From QHWK01 sp035259385 (GTDB taxonomy: Bacteria > Acidobacteriota > Vicinamibacteria > Vicinamibacterales > CAVVIG01), in NCBI GenBank assembly GCA_035259385.1, contig DATFWL010000130.1, positions 62,001 through 126,000 on the forward strand: a DNA stretch of 64,000 bases, given 5' to 3'. Both the position numbers and the translations under genes were made by a program. The notes under the pieces are model-generated. The model was not told where the DNA came from and searched no databases. It saw nothing but the letters and a program-made list of their open reading frames with translations. Positions 46,697 to 55,924 of the stretch are shown one piece after another. Numbering within the stretch: the stretch's first letter is position 1; every line of letters begins with the position of its first letter.

Positions 46697-47920
46697 TCAG
46701 AAGCTGAACGCCGGATCGATTGGCGGGAGCGGAACGCCGAAGAACATGCGGCGCTGGATGCGCGGCAGCAGCGGCGACTTGAGGATCAGCGGGACCAGCG
46801 TGCGCATCATCCACTTCCTGATCGGGCTGGTGCGCTTCTCGGCGACCAGCAGCTTCTGCGCCTGCAGCTGCATCGAATGCAGCGTGCGGACGTCCGCCTC
46901 GCGCAGCTGCTGCACGCGCTGGAGATCGGCGCGCCGGATCGGGCCGTGGCCGAAACGCGGATACAGCTCGTGCGCGGCGACGGCAGCGGTCGCAATCGCG
47001 ACGTTGACGCCGATCGCGCCGGCGGGGCTCATCGTATGCGCCGCGTCGCCGATCAGGAGCAGGCCATCGCGGGCCCAGTCGTCGACCAGGCGGATCAGCC
47101 CTTCGAGCGGGACGAACGGCGTGAAGTCCTTCAGGTTGTCGGCAAACGATTCGAAGATCGGATCGAGCCGGCGCACGCGGTCGGCGACCGTCTTCACGCC
47201 CTGTTGACGCCAGTGCTTCCACTCGCCGACCGGCAGCGCGATGCCGGTCTGGATGTGACGCGGATACTTCGGCAGCATCAGTCCGCGCACCGAGTCGCCG
47301 AGCGATACGCGGAAGGTGTTCGCCCAGCCTTCCGGCTGCTCGATCGTGAACCAGATCAGATCGAAATCGTGATGCTCGTAGGCGGCGGTGAAGCCGCCCA
47401 TCTTCGCGATCGCCGAATACCGGCCGTCGGCGCCGATGACGACGTCGGCGCGGACTTCGAACGGCTCGGCGCCGTGCCGCGTGCCGCGGACGCCGACGCA
47501 CGCGCCGTCTTCCTCGATCAAGCCCGAGACGTGCGCGCTCATCCAGCACTGGAACGACGGCAGCGGCTCGGCCTTGCGCAGAAGAGCCGCGAGGAAGATC
47601 GACTGGGGCATCCAGATCGCGTACGGGAACTCCGGCGCGATTTTCCTGAACGAGATGTCGGCGATGTCGCGCCCGAACATGCGCACTTTGCCGGAGTCGA
47701 TGATCGAGTGCGGCTGCTCGAGGATGTACTCGAGCAGGCCGAGCTCGTTGAGCAGGTGAGCGGTGCTCGGCTGCAGCACTTCACCTCTGAACTCGCGCTC
47801 GAACGTGTCGTGCCCCTCGAGCACGATCACGCTGGCGCCCCGCTTGGCGAGCAGCAGGCCGAGCATCATCCCGGCCGGGCCGCCGCCGACGATCGCCGCA
47901 TTCACGTTCACACTCGTCAT
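46697..47920 (-). CDS. FAD-dependent monooxygenase (PHBH/UbiH-type)
   Basis: A 407-residue flavoprotein hydroxylase. Motifs are AIVGGGPAGMMLGLLLA (Rossmann), DVVIGADGRYSAIAK (the GADG loop) and LLLIGDAAHTMSPAGAIGVN (FAD ribityl binding). It likely hydroxylates an aromatic or terpenoid substrate using NAD(P)H and O2; the substrate is unknown. The last 60 residues are helical with a basic end. The ATG overlaps the stop of the upstream K+ channel gene (ATGA), so the pair forms an operon on the minus strand inside the pentose-phosphate region. Confidence 0.9.
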   Translation of the reverse strand: MTSVNVNAAIVGGGPAGMMLGLLLAKRGASVIVLEGHDTFEREFRGEVLQPSTAHLLNELGLLEYILEQPHSIIDSGKVRMFGRDIADISFRKIAPEFPYAIWMPQSIFLAALLRKAEPLPSFQCWMSAHVSGLIEEDGACVGVRGTRHGAEPFEVRADVVIGADGRYSAIAKMGGFTAAYEHHDFDLIWFTIEQPEGWANTFRVSLGDSVRGLMLPKYPRHIQTGIALPVGEWKHWRQQGVKTVADRVRRLDPIFESFADNLKDFTPFVPLEGLIRLVDDWARDGLLLIGDAAHTMSPAGAIGVNVAIATAAVAAHELYPRFGHGPIRRADLQRVQQLREADVRTLHSMQLQAQKLLVAEKRTSPIRKWMMRTLVPLILKSPLLPRIQRRMFFGVPLPPIDPAFSF

Positions 47921-48693
47921 AGTTGTTCCTCTCCCGCCACACTGCGCTGCCGCAGCGCGGCATTCAGCACGTCGAGCTTGGCTTCGATCCGCGCCAGCCG
48001 TTCCTCCACCTGCCCCACTCGCCCCTGGTCGAAAAAGAAGCTCGAGACCGTCGCCGTGAACACGCCGATGAACGCGATGCCGAGCAGCATCAGGCCGACG
48101 GCGATGAATCGCCCTTCGGGAGTGACCGGCGACACGTCGCCGTAGCCGACGGTCGTGGCGGTCACGATCGACCACCACACGGCGTCGCCGAAGCTCCCGA
48201 TCCGCGGGTTGATGCCGTGCTCGACCGAAAAGATGCCGAGCGCGCCGAGGCCGACAATCGCGGCCGTCATCACGAAGGCGTAGTGGAGGCGGTTCGGCCG
48301 CAGGATGTGGCTGCGCATGCGCAGGCCGATGGCCGCGACCGCGGCGCCGCGCAGGAAGCGCATCAGCACGACCAATCGCGCCGGCGCCCACTCGAACGGC
48401 CCGGTCAGCGGCACCGGCATCGACAGCACGACGATCAGCAGGTCGAGCCACAGCGTCCGGGCGTGACGCCTGCGATCGGGCGTCAGGACGGCTTTCACCG
48501 TGTACGCGCCGCAGAAGGTCAGCCAGATCATCCAGTTCACGGCGTGCGCGAGATCGCGCACCGCCGCGGTGCGCGCGTGACCTTCGACGACCAGCGTCGG
48601 CGCCACCAGCACCGCCAGAAACGCGATCGGCAGTTCGCTCACGGCGACGAATCGGTCGAAACGGGTGCGTGCGGACACCGTCGAATCGGTCAC
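47917..48693 (-). CDS. Voltage-gated-type potassium channel
   Basis: Counted from the GTG at 48693 this is a 258-residue inner-membrane channel with about six helices and a pore loop containing the K+ selectivity filter TTVGYGD. An Arg-rich fourth helix region (LVVLMRFLRGAAVAAIGLRMRS) fits a voltage-sensor-like segment. The end is a coiled coil (VEERLARIEAKLDVL) suited to tetramer assembly. The frame is open up to an ATG at 48834, but the extra 47 residues are polar and Cys-rich and unlike channel N-termini, so the shorter form is preferred. Confidence 0.88.
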   Translation of the reverse strand: MTDSTVSARTRFDRFVAVSELPIAFLAVLVAPTLVVEGHARTAAVRDLAHAVNWMIWLTFCGAYTVKAVLTPDRRRHARTLWLDLLIVVLSMPVPLTGPFEWAPARLVVLMRFLRGAAVAAIGLRMRSHILRPNRLHYAFVMTAAIVGLGALGIFSVEHGINPRIGSFGDAVWWSIVTATTVGYGDVSPVTPEGRFIAVGLMLLGIAFIGVFTATVSSFFFDQGRVGQVEERLARIEAKLDVLNAALRQRSVAGEEQL

Positions 48694-48975
48694 GGCCGCG
48701 CGGAGGGGCAATCGGCGTGCCCGCCATTTGCCCGGGCATTGCGACGCAATCGGCTTGCAGACACGCGCGATCTGGCTCCGGTCCGTACACTTTGAACAAC
48801 CCTGCTCAGAGTGCTCATCGTCGAACGTGGCCACCCGGGTGCGGCGGTCCGTCCTAACTCGCTCGCCACGCTGACGATCCGTCGGTTGTCGAAGAGAGTC
48901 GCGGCTGGATCGGCCATTGCTCTCACGCCGGCCGGACCGACGGCGCGTTCAACGGTCCCCTTTCCAAGGAGCCGC

Positions 48976-51069
48976 ATGCGGCCAGCGACGTCAGACACGA
49001 CCGCAATCGATCTGTTGAGCGTCAACACCATCCGCACGCTGGCAATCGACGCGATCCAGCAGGCCAACTCAGGACATCCCGGCACGCCGATGGGCATGGC
49101 GCCCACCGTCTACACGTTGTGGCAGCGCGTGCTGCGCTTCGATCCGCACGATCCGATCTGGCCGAATCGCGATCGGTTCGTGCTGTCGGCAGGGCACGCG
49201 TCGATGCTGCTCTACAGCGTGCTGCACCTGACCGGCACACGCGCGGTCGATCCCGACTACGAGCGGCTCGGTGAGCCATCGGTATCGCTCGACGACATCC
49301 GCACGTTTCGCCAGCGTGCGAGCCGCTGCGCCGGACATCCCGAGTACCGCTGGACCTCCGGCGTCGAGACGACGACGGGTCCGCTGGGGCAGGGCGTGGC
49401 GACGAGCGTCGGCATGGCAATCGGCGCGCGCTGGCTCGCGGCGCACTACAACCGCCCGGGGTTCGATCTGTTCGACTACGACGTCTACGCGCTGTGCGGC
49501 GACGGCTGCATGATGGAAGGCGTCTCCAGCGAGGCGGCGTCGCTCGCCGGACATCTCGGCCTCGGCAACCTGTGCTGGATCTACGACAACAACGGCATCA
49601 CCATCGAGGGTTCGACCGACGTCGCCTTCACCGAGGACGTCGAGTCGCGCTTTCGCTCGTATGGCTGGAACGTCGTCGACGTCGACGCTGCCAACGATCT
49701 CGACGAGATCGAGCGCGCGCTCGGCATCTTTCGCGCGACCGGCGATCGACCGACGCTGATCGTCGTCCACAGCCACATCGGCTTCGGTTCGCCGCACCGG
49801 CAGGACACCAGCGCGGCGCACGGTGAGCCGCTCGGCGCCGACGAGATCCGCCTGACCAAGGCGGCCTACGGCTGGCCGCCGGACGCGACCTTCTATGTAC
49901 CGGACGGCGTCCGCGAGCACTTCGCCGAAGGCATCGGTCGGCGCGGCGCCGCGGCGCGCCAGCGCTGGGAGGCGCTGTTCGCGGCCTATCGCGATCGGTT
50001 CCCGCAGGAAGCGCGCGCGATCGACGCGATGCAGCGCCGCGGCCTGCCGCCGGACTGGGACGCCGAGATTCCCGCGTTTCCCGCCGACACGAAAGGTCTT
50101 GCCGGCCGCGATGCCTCGGCGACCGTCATGAACGCCGTCGCGCGGCGCGTGCCGTGGTTGATCGGCGGCGCCGCCGATCTCGCGCCCTCCACGAAGACGC
50201 GTCTGACCGGCGACGCCGGCGACCACCAGACAGCCACGCCCGGCGGACGCAACCTGCATTTCGGCGTGCGCGAGCACGCGATGGGCTCGATCCTCAACGG
50301 CCTCGCCTTGACCAAGCTGCGGCCGTTCGGCGCCGGCTTCCTGATCTTCAGCGACTACGCGCGCGGCGCGATTCGCCTGAGCGCGCTGATGGAGCTGCCG
50401 GTGGTCCACATCTTCACGCACGACTCGATTGGCGTGGGCGAAGATGGTCCAACGCATCAGCCGATCGAGCAGCTGATCTCGCTGCGTGCGATCCCGCACC
50501 TCATCGTGCTGCGCCCGGCCGATGCCAACGAAGTCGCCGAAGCCTGGCGCGCGATCATGACGACGCGCCGCCACCCGGTCGCGTTGATCCTGTCGCGGCA
50601 GGCGCTGCCGACCCTCGACCGCACGAACTACGCGGCGGCGTCCGGCCTGGCGAACGGCGCCTACGTCCTCGCCGATCCGATCGACGGACCGCCGGACGTG
50701 ATCCTGATCGGCAGCGGCAGCGAGGTGTCGCTCTGCGTCTCGGCGATCGAGCCGCTCTCGTCCCGCGGCATCCGCACGCGCGTCGTCAGCATGCCGTCGT
50801 GGGAACTGTTCGAACAGCAGACGCGCGAGTACCGCGACGGCGTGCTGCCGCCTGAGCTCACCGCCCGGGTCGCGGTCGAGCAAGCCTCGACGCTGGGATG
50901 GGAGCGATACGCCGGCGGCGGCGGCGCGGTGCTCGGCATGACGACCTTCGGCATGTCGGCGCCGCTGGCGGTGCTCCAGCGCGAATTCGGCTTCACCACC
51001 GACCGCCTCGTCCAGCTCGCGTGCGAGCAAGTGTCGCGCGCGGCGGGGCGCGCCGCACGGCTCATCTGA
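48976..51069 (+). CDS. tkt: Transketolase
   Basis: A 697-residue thiamine-diphosphate enzyme that moves two-carbon units between sugar phosphates in the non-oxidative pentose-phosphate pathway. Signatures are the N-terminal SGHPGTPMGMAP, the ThDP motif GDGCMMEGVSSEA leading to NNGITIEG, the middle-domain HDSIGVGEDGPTHQP and a C-terminal regulatory domain. AAGGAG lies five bases before the ATG. It is separated from zwf by the divergent channel/monooxygenase pair, so it probably has its own promoter. Confidence 0.97.
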   Translation: MRPATSDTTAIDLLSVNTIRTLAIDAIQQANSGHPGTPMGMAPTVYTLWQRVLRFDPHDPIWPNRDRFVLSAGHASMLLYSVLHLTGTRAVDPDYERLGEPSVSLDDIRTFRQRASRCAGHPEYRWTSGVETTTGPLGQGVATSVGMAIGARWLAAHYNRPGFDLFDYDVYALCGDGCMMEGVSSEAASLAGHLGLGNLCWIYDNNGITIEGSTDVAFTEDVESRFRSYGWNVVDVDAANDLDEIERALGIFRATGDRPTLIVVHSHIGFGSPHRQDTSAAHGEPLGADEIRLTKAAYGWPPDATFYVPDGVREHFAEGIGRRGAAARQRWEALFAAYRDRFPQEARAIDAMQRRGLPPDWDAEIPAFPADTKGLAGRDASATVMNAVARRVPWLIGGAADLAPSTKTRLTGDAGDHQTATPGGRNLHFGVREHAMGSILNGLALTKLRPFGAGFLIFSDYARGAIRLSALMELPVVHIFTHDSIGVGEDGPTHQPIEQLISLRAIPHLIVLRPADANEVAEAWRAIMTTRRHPVALILSRQALPTLDRTNYAAASGLANGAYVLADPIDGPPDVILIGSGSEVSLCVSAIEPLSSRGIRTRVVSMPSWELFEQQTREYRDGVLPPELTARVAVEQASTLGWERYAGGGGAVLGMTTFGMSAPLAVLQREFGFTTDRLVQLACEQVSRAAGRAARLI

Positions 51070-51071
51070 CC

Positions 51072-51149
51072 ATGCGTCACGTCGCAGGCGCGGACCATGC
51101 GGTTGGTGAAGCGCTCGCGCTCGACCGGCGCGTGCGTTCATCAGTGTGA
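51072..51149 (+). pseudogene. Possible relic of ribose-5-phosphate isomerase B start
   Basis: A 25-codon frame begins two bases after the tkt stop with MRHVAGADHAVGEA. GADHA preceded by a starting MR resembles the N-terminus of RpiB (MRxxxGADHAG). The rest shows no similarity and ends at once. Since rpiB commonly accompanies tkt and tal, and the next gene also carries a deletion, a deletion scar is plausible but may be chance. Confidence 0.2.
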
Positions 51150-51213
51150 CATTGACAGGAGAGGAACGGCATCTGCGGCGTCCGGCCACGGCGTGCGCGT
51201 TCGAAGAGGTGCT

Positions 51214-53589
51214 ATGCCGACGAGCGGTGTGATCACGAATCCCTTGCGCGGTCTCCAGCAATTCGGTCAATCGGTCTGGCTCGACTACATCGACGGCCTG
51301 TCCGATCGCGCGTCGCGCGGCCACGACGTCAGCGGGGTCGCCAGCGTCGCCAGCTTTTTCGTCAGCCGGATCGACGCGGCCGTCGCCAGGGCGTCTGCGC
51401 AGCATCCCGCGGCGAAAGACCTCGCCGGCGCCGTCGCGATTGCCAACGCAAAGCTCGCATACGAGCACTACTGCAACCTCGTCAGCTCACCGCGCTGGCG
51501 CGACCTCGCCGACGCGGGCGCGCAGACGCAGCGGCTGCTCTGGGCGAGCACGAGCTCGAAGGACCCGAGCTACCGCGACGTCCTCTATGTCGAGGAACTG
51601 ATCGGCGCCGACACAGTCAACACGATTCCGCCGGCGACCTTTGCCGCGTTCCGCGATCACGGCCGCCTGCGCGCGAGTCTCGTTGAAGACCTCGATGGCG
51701 CCCACCGCACGATGCGCTCGCTGGCTGACGCCGGCGTCTCGATCGACGCAATTGCCGACGCGCTGCTGAACGACGGGCTCGCGCAGTTCAGCGACGCGTT
51801 CGACCGTCTGCTCGGCGCCGTCAGCGCGCGCACCAACGGACGCCGCCGCGCCAGGGTGGACCGGCAGACGCTGTCGATTCCGGCGCGCGTCCGCCCGGCG
51901 GTGATGGCCTCGCTCGTCGACTGGCAGCGGAACGGCAAAGTCCGGCGCCTGTGGAGCGGCGACGCGTCGCTGTGGACATCGGCCGACGAGAGCCGATGGC
52001 TCGGATGGCTCTCAGTCGCTGACGATCAGTTCGCGCACCTGGAGGCGCTCCAGCAGATTGCGGAAGAGGTGAAGGCGGGCGGCTTCAGACACGCCGTGCT
52101 GCTCGGCATGGGCGGATCGAGCCTGTGTCCGGAGGTGCTGCGTCTGACGTTCGGCTGCATCGCCGGGTTTCCCGAGCTGCACGTCCTCGACTCGACCGAT
52201 CCGGCGCAGATTCGCGCCATCGAGTCGCGAATCGATCTGACCCGCACGATCTTCATCGTCTCGAGCAAGTCCGGCGGCACGCTCGAACCGAACATCTTCA
52301 CGCAGTATTTCTTCGATCGCGTGAGAGCGCTGGTCGGCGAGGCCGATGCAGGACAGCGCTTCATCGCGATCACCGATCCCGGGTCGCATCTGCAGCAGGT
52401 CGCCGAGGGCGACGGTTTCCGGACGATCTTCTTCGGCTCGCCGTCGATCGGCGGACGCTATTCGGCGCTGTCCGCGTTCGGCATGGTGCCTGCCGCGATC
52501 ATGGGCCTCGACATCGGGCGCTTTCTGCGCGCCACCGAGGAGATGGTCCACGCCTGCGCGCCGACGGTGCCGGCCGCCGACAACCCGGCCATCGTCCTCG
52601 GCACGGTGCTCGGCGTCCTCGCCAGCCGCGGCCGAGACAAGGTGACGCTCGTGGCCTCGCCGGACATCGGCGATCTCGGCGCGTGGCTGGAGCAACTGCT
52701 CGCCGAGTCGACCGGGAAGGCCGGCACAGGGCTGATCCCGATTGACGGCGAAACTCCTGGTGCGCCGGACGTCTACGGCGACGATCGCGTCTTCGTCTAC
52801 CTGCGGCTCGAGTCTGCGCCCGATGCGGCGCAGGATCGCGCGATCGAGGCGCTCGACCGGGCCGGCCAGCCGATCATCCGGATTGCGATCGAGGAGCCGT
52901 ACAACCTCGGCGAGGAATTCTTCCGCTGGGAGATGGCGACCGCCGTCGCCGGCTCGATTCTCGGCATCAACGCGTTCAATCAGCCGGACGTCGAGGCGAG
53001 CAAGATCGCGACGCGAGCGCTGACCGACGAATACGAGCGCACCGGCACGCTGCCGCCCGAACAGCCGTTCTTCGACGCCGGCAGCATCAAGTTGTTCGCC
53101 GACCCGGCGAACGTGGCGGCGCTGCAGCAGGCGGCGGGATCGGATCGATCGCTCATCGGCTATCTGAGGGCTCATGTCGGCCGCCTGCGGGACGGCGACT
53201 ACTGTGCGTTGCTCGCCTACGTCGAGATGAACCGCGCGCACGCCGCGGCGCTGCAAGCGATGCGCGACCGGCTGCGCGACGCACGCCGCATCGCCACCTG
53301 CGTCGGCTTCGGCCCGCGGTTTCTCCACTCGACCGGCCAGGCCTACAAGGGCGGCCCCAACAGCGGCGTGTTTCTGCAGATCACTGCAGACGACGCGGCC
53401 GATCTGCCGGTGCCGGGCCAGCGCTACACCTTCGGCATCGTCAAAGCCGCGCAGTCGCGCGGCGACTTCCAGGTGCTCGCCGAGCGCGGTCGTCGCGCGT
53501 TGCGCGTCCATCTCGGCGCGGATGTCGCCGACGGCCTGGCACGACTGCGGCGTGCGATCGACGAAGCGCTCACGACGAGCGGCTGCTGA
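51214..53589 (+). CDS. tal-pgi: Transaldolase/glucose-6-phosphate isomerase fusion with deleted transaldolase core
   Basis: A 791-residue fusion. The N-terminal part begins like transaldolase (NPLRGLQQFGQSVWLDYI) but then jumps to the late Tal region (SGVASVASFFVSRIDAAV, LWASTSSKDPSYRDVLYVEELIG), so about 150 residues are missing, including the VTSNP and catalytic-lysine IKVPAT segments. The isomerase part (about 220-791) looks intact: LLGMGGSSLCPEVL, SSKSGGTLEPN, GGRYSALSAFGMVP, QAYKGGPNSG. It should interconvert glucose and fructose 6-phosphate, while transaldolase activity is not expected. AGAGG precedes the ATG. Normal Tal-Pgi fusions are about 930-950 residues. Confidence 0.9.
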   Translation: MPTSGVITNPLRGLQQFGQSVWLDYIDGLSDRASRGHDVSGVASVASFFVSRIDAAVARASAQHPAAKDLAGAVAIANAKLAYEHYCNLVSSPRWRDLADAGAQTQRLLWASTSSKDPSYRDVLYVEELIGADTVNTIPPATFAAFRDHGRLRASLVEDLDGAHRTMRSLADAGVSIDAIADALLNDGLAQFSDAFDRLLGAVSARTNGRRRARVDRQTLSIPARVRPAVMASLVDWQRNGKVRRLWSGDASLWTSADESRWLGWLSVADDQFAHLEALQQIAEEVKAGGFRHAVLLGMGGSSLCPEVLRLTFGCIAGFPELHVLDSTDPAQIRAIESRIDLTRTIFIVSSKSGGTLEPNIFTQYFFDRVRALVGEADAGQRFIAITDPGSHLQQVAEGDGFRTIFFGSPSIGGRYSALSAFGMVPAAIMGLDIGRFLRATEEMVHACAPTVPAADNPAIVLGTVLGVLASRGRDKVTLVASPDIGDLGAWLEQLLAESTGKAGTGLIPIDGETPGAPDVYGDDRVFVYLRLESAPDAAQDRAIEALDRAGQPIIRIAIEEPYNLGEEFFRWEMATAVAGSILGINAFNQPDVEASKIATRALTDEYERTGTLPPEQPFFDAGSIKLFADPANVAALQQAAGSDRSLIGYLRAHVGRLRDGDYCALLAYVEMNRAHAAALQAMRDRLRDARRIATCVGFGPRFLHSTGQAYKGGPNSGVFLQITADDAADLPVPGQRYTFGIVKAAQSRGDFQVLAERGRRALRVHLGADVADGLARLRRAIDEALTTSGC

Positions 53590-53607
53590 CATCAGAGGAG
53601 CATGCGC

Positions 53608-54627
53608 ATGCAGATTGGAATGATCGGGCTCGGCCGAATGGGCGGAAACATGGTGCACCGGCTGCTCGGCGGCGGCCACGACTGCGTCGTGTTCGACCGC
53701 AACGAGGCGAGTGTGGCAACGCTCGCCGCGCTCGGCGCGACGGGTTGCCGGTCGCTCGACGAGTTCGTCGCCGCGTTGACGACGCCGCGTGTCGTCTGGT
53801 TGATGGTGCCGGCGGCCGTCGTCGATTCGATGATTGCCGAGCTCGCCCCCAGGATGGCGGCGGGCGACATCCTGATCGACGGCGGCAACTCGCACTACAT
53901 CGACGATATCGCGCGCGCGACGACGCTTGCGGCATCGGGCATCGATTACGTCGACGTCGGCACCAGCGGCGGTGTGTGGGGCCTCGAGCGCGGCTACTGC
54001 CTGATGATCGGCGGGCCGCAGCGGGCGGTCCGTCATCTCGATCCGATTTTCAAGACGCTGGCGCCCGGTCGTGGCTCCGTGCCGGCGACGCCCGACCGCG
54101 CGGGCAGGACGAGCACGGCCGACCAAGGCTATCTCCACTGCGGCCCCGCCGGCGCCGGTCACTTCGTGAAGATGGTCCACAACGGAATCGAGTACGGCCT
54201 GATGGCCGCTTACGCCGAGGGGCTCAACATCCTGAAGCACGCCGGTGCCGGGCGGCAGCGGCGCACCAACGACGCCGAGACCGCGCCGCTGCGCGAGCCG
54301 GAACATTTCCAGTACGACTTCGACCTCGCGGACATCGCCGAGGTCTGGCGGCGCGGCAGCGTCGTCGCCTCGTGGCTGCTCGATCTCACGGCGTCCGCGC
54401 TCGCAGCGCAGCCGGACCTGCACGCGTTCTCGGGACGGGTGTCGGACTCCGGCGAAGGGCGCTGGACGATTCTCGCCGCGATCGCGAGCGCCGTGCCCGC
54501 GCCGGTGCTGACCACGGCGCTGTATCAGCGCTTCGTATCGCGCGGAGAAGAGGAGTTCGCGGACCGGCTGCTGTCGGCGATGCGCTATCAGTTCGGCGGG
54601 CACGTCGAAGTGCCGGCGGGAGCGTAG
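53608..54627 (+). CDS. gnd: 6-phosphogluconate dehydrogenase (decarboxylating, short form)
   Basis: A 339-residue NAD(P)-dependent enzyme converting 6-phosphogluconate to ribulose 5-phosphate and CO2. Motifs are GMIGLGRMGGNM, DGGNSHYIDD, VDVGTSGGVWG and the active-site VKMVHNGIEYG. The length marks the short, often NAD-preferring, form rather than the 470-residue type. AGAGGAG lies seven bases before the ATG at 53608, which is preferred to the ATG at 53602 directly next to it. It follows tal-pgi by 18 bp and precedes NDH-2 by four bases. Confidence 0.95.
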   Translation: MQIGMIGLGRMGGNMVHRLLGGGHDCVVFDRNEASVATLAALGATGCRSLDEFVAALTTPRVVWLMVPAAVVDSMIAELAPRMAAGDILIDGGNSHYIDDIARATTLAASGIDYVDVGTSGGVWGLERGYCLMIGGPQRAVRHLDPIFKTLAPGRGSVPATPDRAGRTSTADQGYLHCGPAGAGHFVKMVHNGIEYGLMAAYAEGLNILKHAGAGRQRRTNDAETAPLREPEHFQYDFDLADIAEVWRRGSVVASWLLDLTASALAAQPDLHAFSGRVSDSGEGRWTILAAIASAVPAPVLTTALYQRFVSRGEEEFADRLLSAMRYQFGGHVEVPAGA

Positions 54628-54631
54628 AGCC

Positions 54632-55924
54632 GTGTCTGAGCCGCATGTCGTCGTCGTCGGCGGCGGATTCGGCGGGCTGGCCACGGTGAAGGCGCTGAAG
54701 CACGCGCCGGTACGAGTGACACTGATCGACCGGACGAACCATCATCTGTTCCAGCCGCTGCTCTACCAGGTGGCGACGGCGATGCTCTCGCCGGCGCAGA
54801 TCGCGTCGCCGATCCGCGCGCTGCTCAGGCATCAACGGAACGCGAGCGTGTTCCTTGCCGAGGTGACCGGCGTCGACACGGCGCGACGTCGTGTCTGCGT
54901 CGAGGCCGCCGATCGACACGGCTGCATTCCCTACGACTTCCTCGTGCTCGCCACCGGCGTACACCACAGCTACTTCGGGCACGACGAGTTCGCGGCGCAT
55001 GCGCCCGGATTGAAAACACTTGACGACGCGGTCGCGATCCGCAACCGGATCCTGCACACGTTCGAGCTGGCTGAAACCGAAGACGATCCGCGGCGCCATC
55101 CGGACCTGTTGACGTTCGTACTCATTGGCGGCGGCCCGACGGGTGTGGAGATGGCAGGCGCGATCGCCTCGCTGATTCGCAATACGCTCGCGTCGGAGTT
55201 CCGGCGCGTCGATCCGCGGTCGGCACGGATCATCCTGGTCGATCGCGCGCCGCGCATTCTCGCGACCTTCTCCGAGGACCTCTCGCAGGCGGCCCACGCA
55301 CGGCTCGCCGGGCTCGGCGTCGAGATCCGGCTTGGCCACGCGGTGGACTGCATCGACGATCGCGGGGTCGTCGTGAACGGCGAGCGCATCCCGAGCCGCA
55401 CCGTGCTGTGGACGGCCGGCGTCGAGCCGTCGCCCGCCGGACGCTGGCTCGGCGCCCGAACCGACCGCGCCGGCCGCGTTGTCGTGCAGAGCGACCTGAC
55501 GGTTCCGGAGCGTCCCGAGGTCTTCGTGATCGGCGATGTCGCCGCGTGCGAGCAGGACGGCAAGCCGCTGCCGGGCGTGGCGCAGGTCGCGATGCAACAG
55601 GGTCGATACGTCGGCCGCACCATCGTTCGCCGCGCGACGGGCGGCGCGCCGCTCGCGCCGTTCCGCTACTTCGACAAGGGCAGCATGGCGGTGGTCGGCA
55701 GGAACTTCGCCGTGCTGCAGAGCAGCCGGTTCAGGCTCAAGGGATGGCCGGCGTTCCTCGCGTGGGCGGCGGTCCACCTCGAATTCCTCGCGCAGTCGAG
55801 CCTGCGGGCGTCGGTCTTCCTGCAGTGGATGTGGGCCTACGTCACCAGGCAGCCTGGCTCGCGCCTGATCGTTCAGCACCACACGTCGTCGCCGGCGGCG
55901 CGCCGCGAGGAGCTGCACGTATGA
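54632..55924 (+). CDS. ndh: Type II NADH dehydrogenase-like FAD oxidoreductase
   Basis: A 430-residue flavoprotein with two dinucleotide-binding folds (VVVVGGGFGGLATVKAL for FAD; FVLIGGGPTGVEMAGAIA for NADH), the NDH-2 text NHHLFQPLLYQVAT, and FVIGDVAA near the third FAD contact. The C-terminal amphipathic region (AWAAVHLEFLAQSSLRASVFLQWMW) should hold it to the inner membrane. NDH-2 passes electrons from NADH to quinone without proton pumping. It starts with GTG and overlaps coxB by four bases, so it supplies the quinol pool of the oxidase operon that follows. Confidence 0.92.
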   Translation: MSEPHVVVVGGGFGGLATVKALKHAPVRVTLIDRTNHHLFQPLLYQVATAMLSPAQIASPIRALLRHQRNASVFLAEVTGVDTARRRVCVEAADRHGCIPYDFLVLATGVHHSYFGHDEFAAHAPGLKTLDDAVAIRNRILHTFELAETEDDPRRHPDLLTFVLIGGGPTGVEMAGAIASLIRNTLASEFRRVDPRSARIILVDRAPRILATFSEDLSQAAHARLAGLGVEIRLGHAVDCIDDRGVVVNGERIPSRTVLWTAGVEPSPAGRWLGARTDRAGRVVVQSDLTVPERPEVFVIGDVAACEQDGKPLPGVAQVAMQQGRYVGRTIVRRATGGAPLAPFRYFDKGSMAVVGRNFAVLQSSRFRLKGWPAFLAWAAVHLEFLAQSSLRASVFLQWMWAYVTRQPGSRLIVQHHTSSPAARREELHV

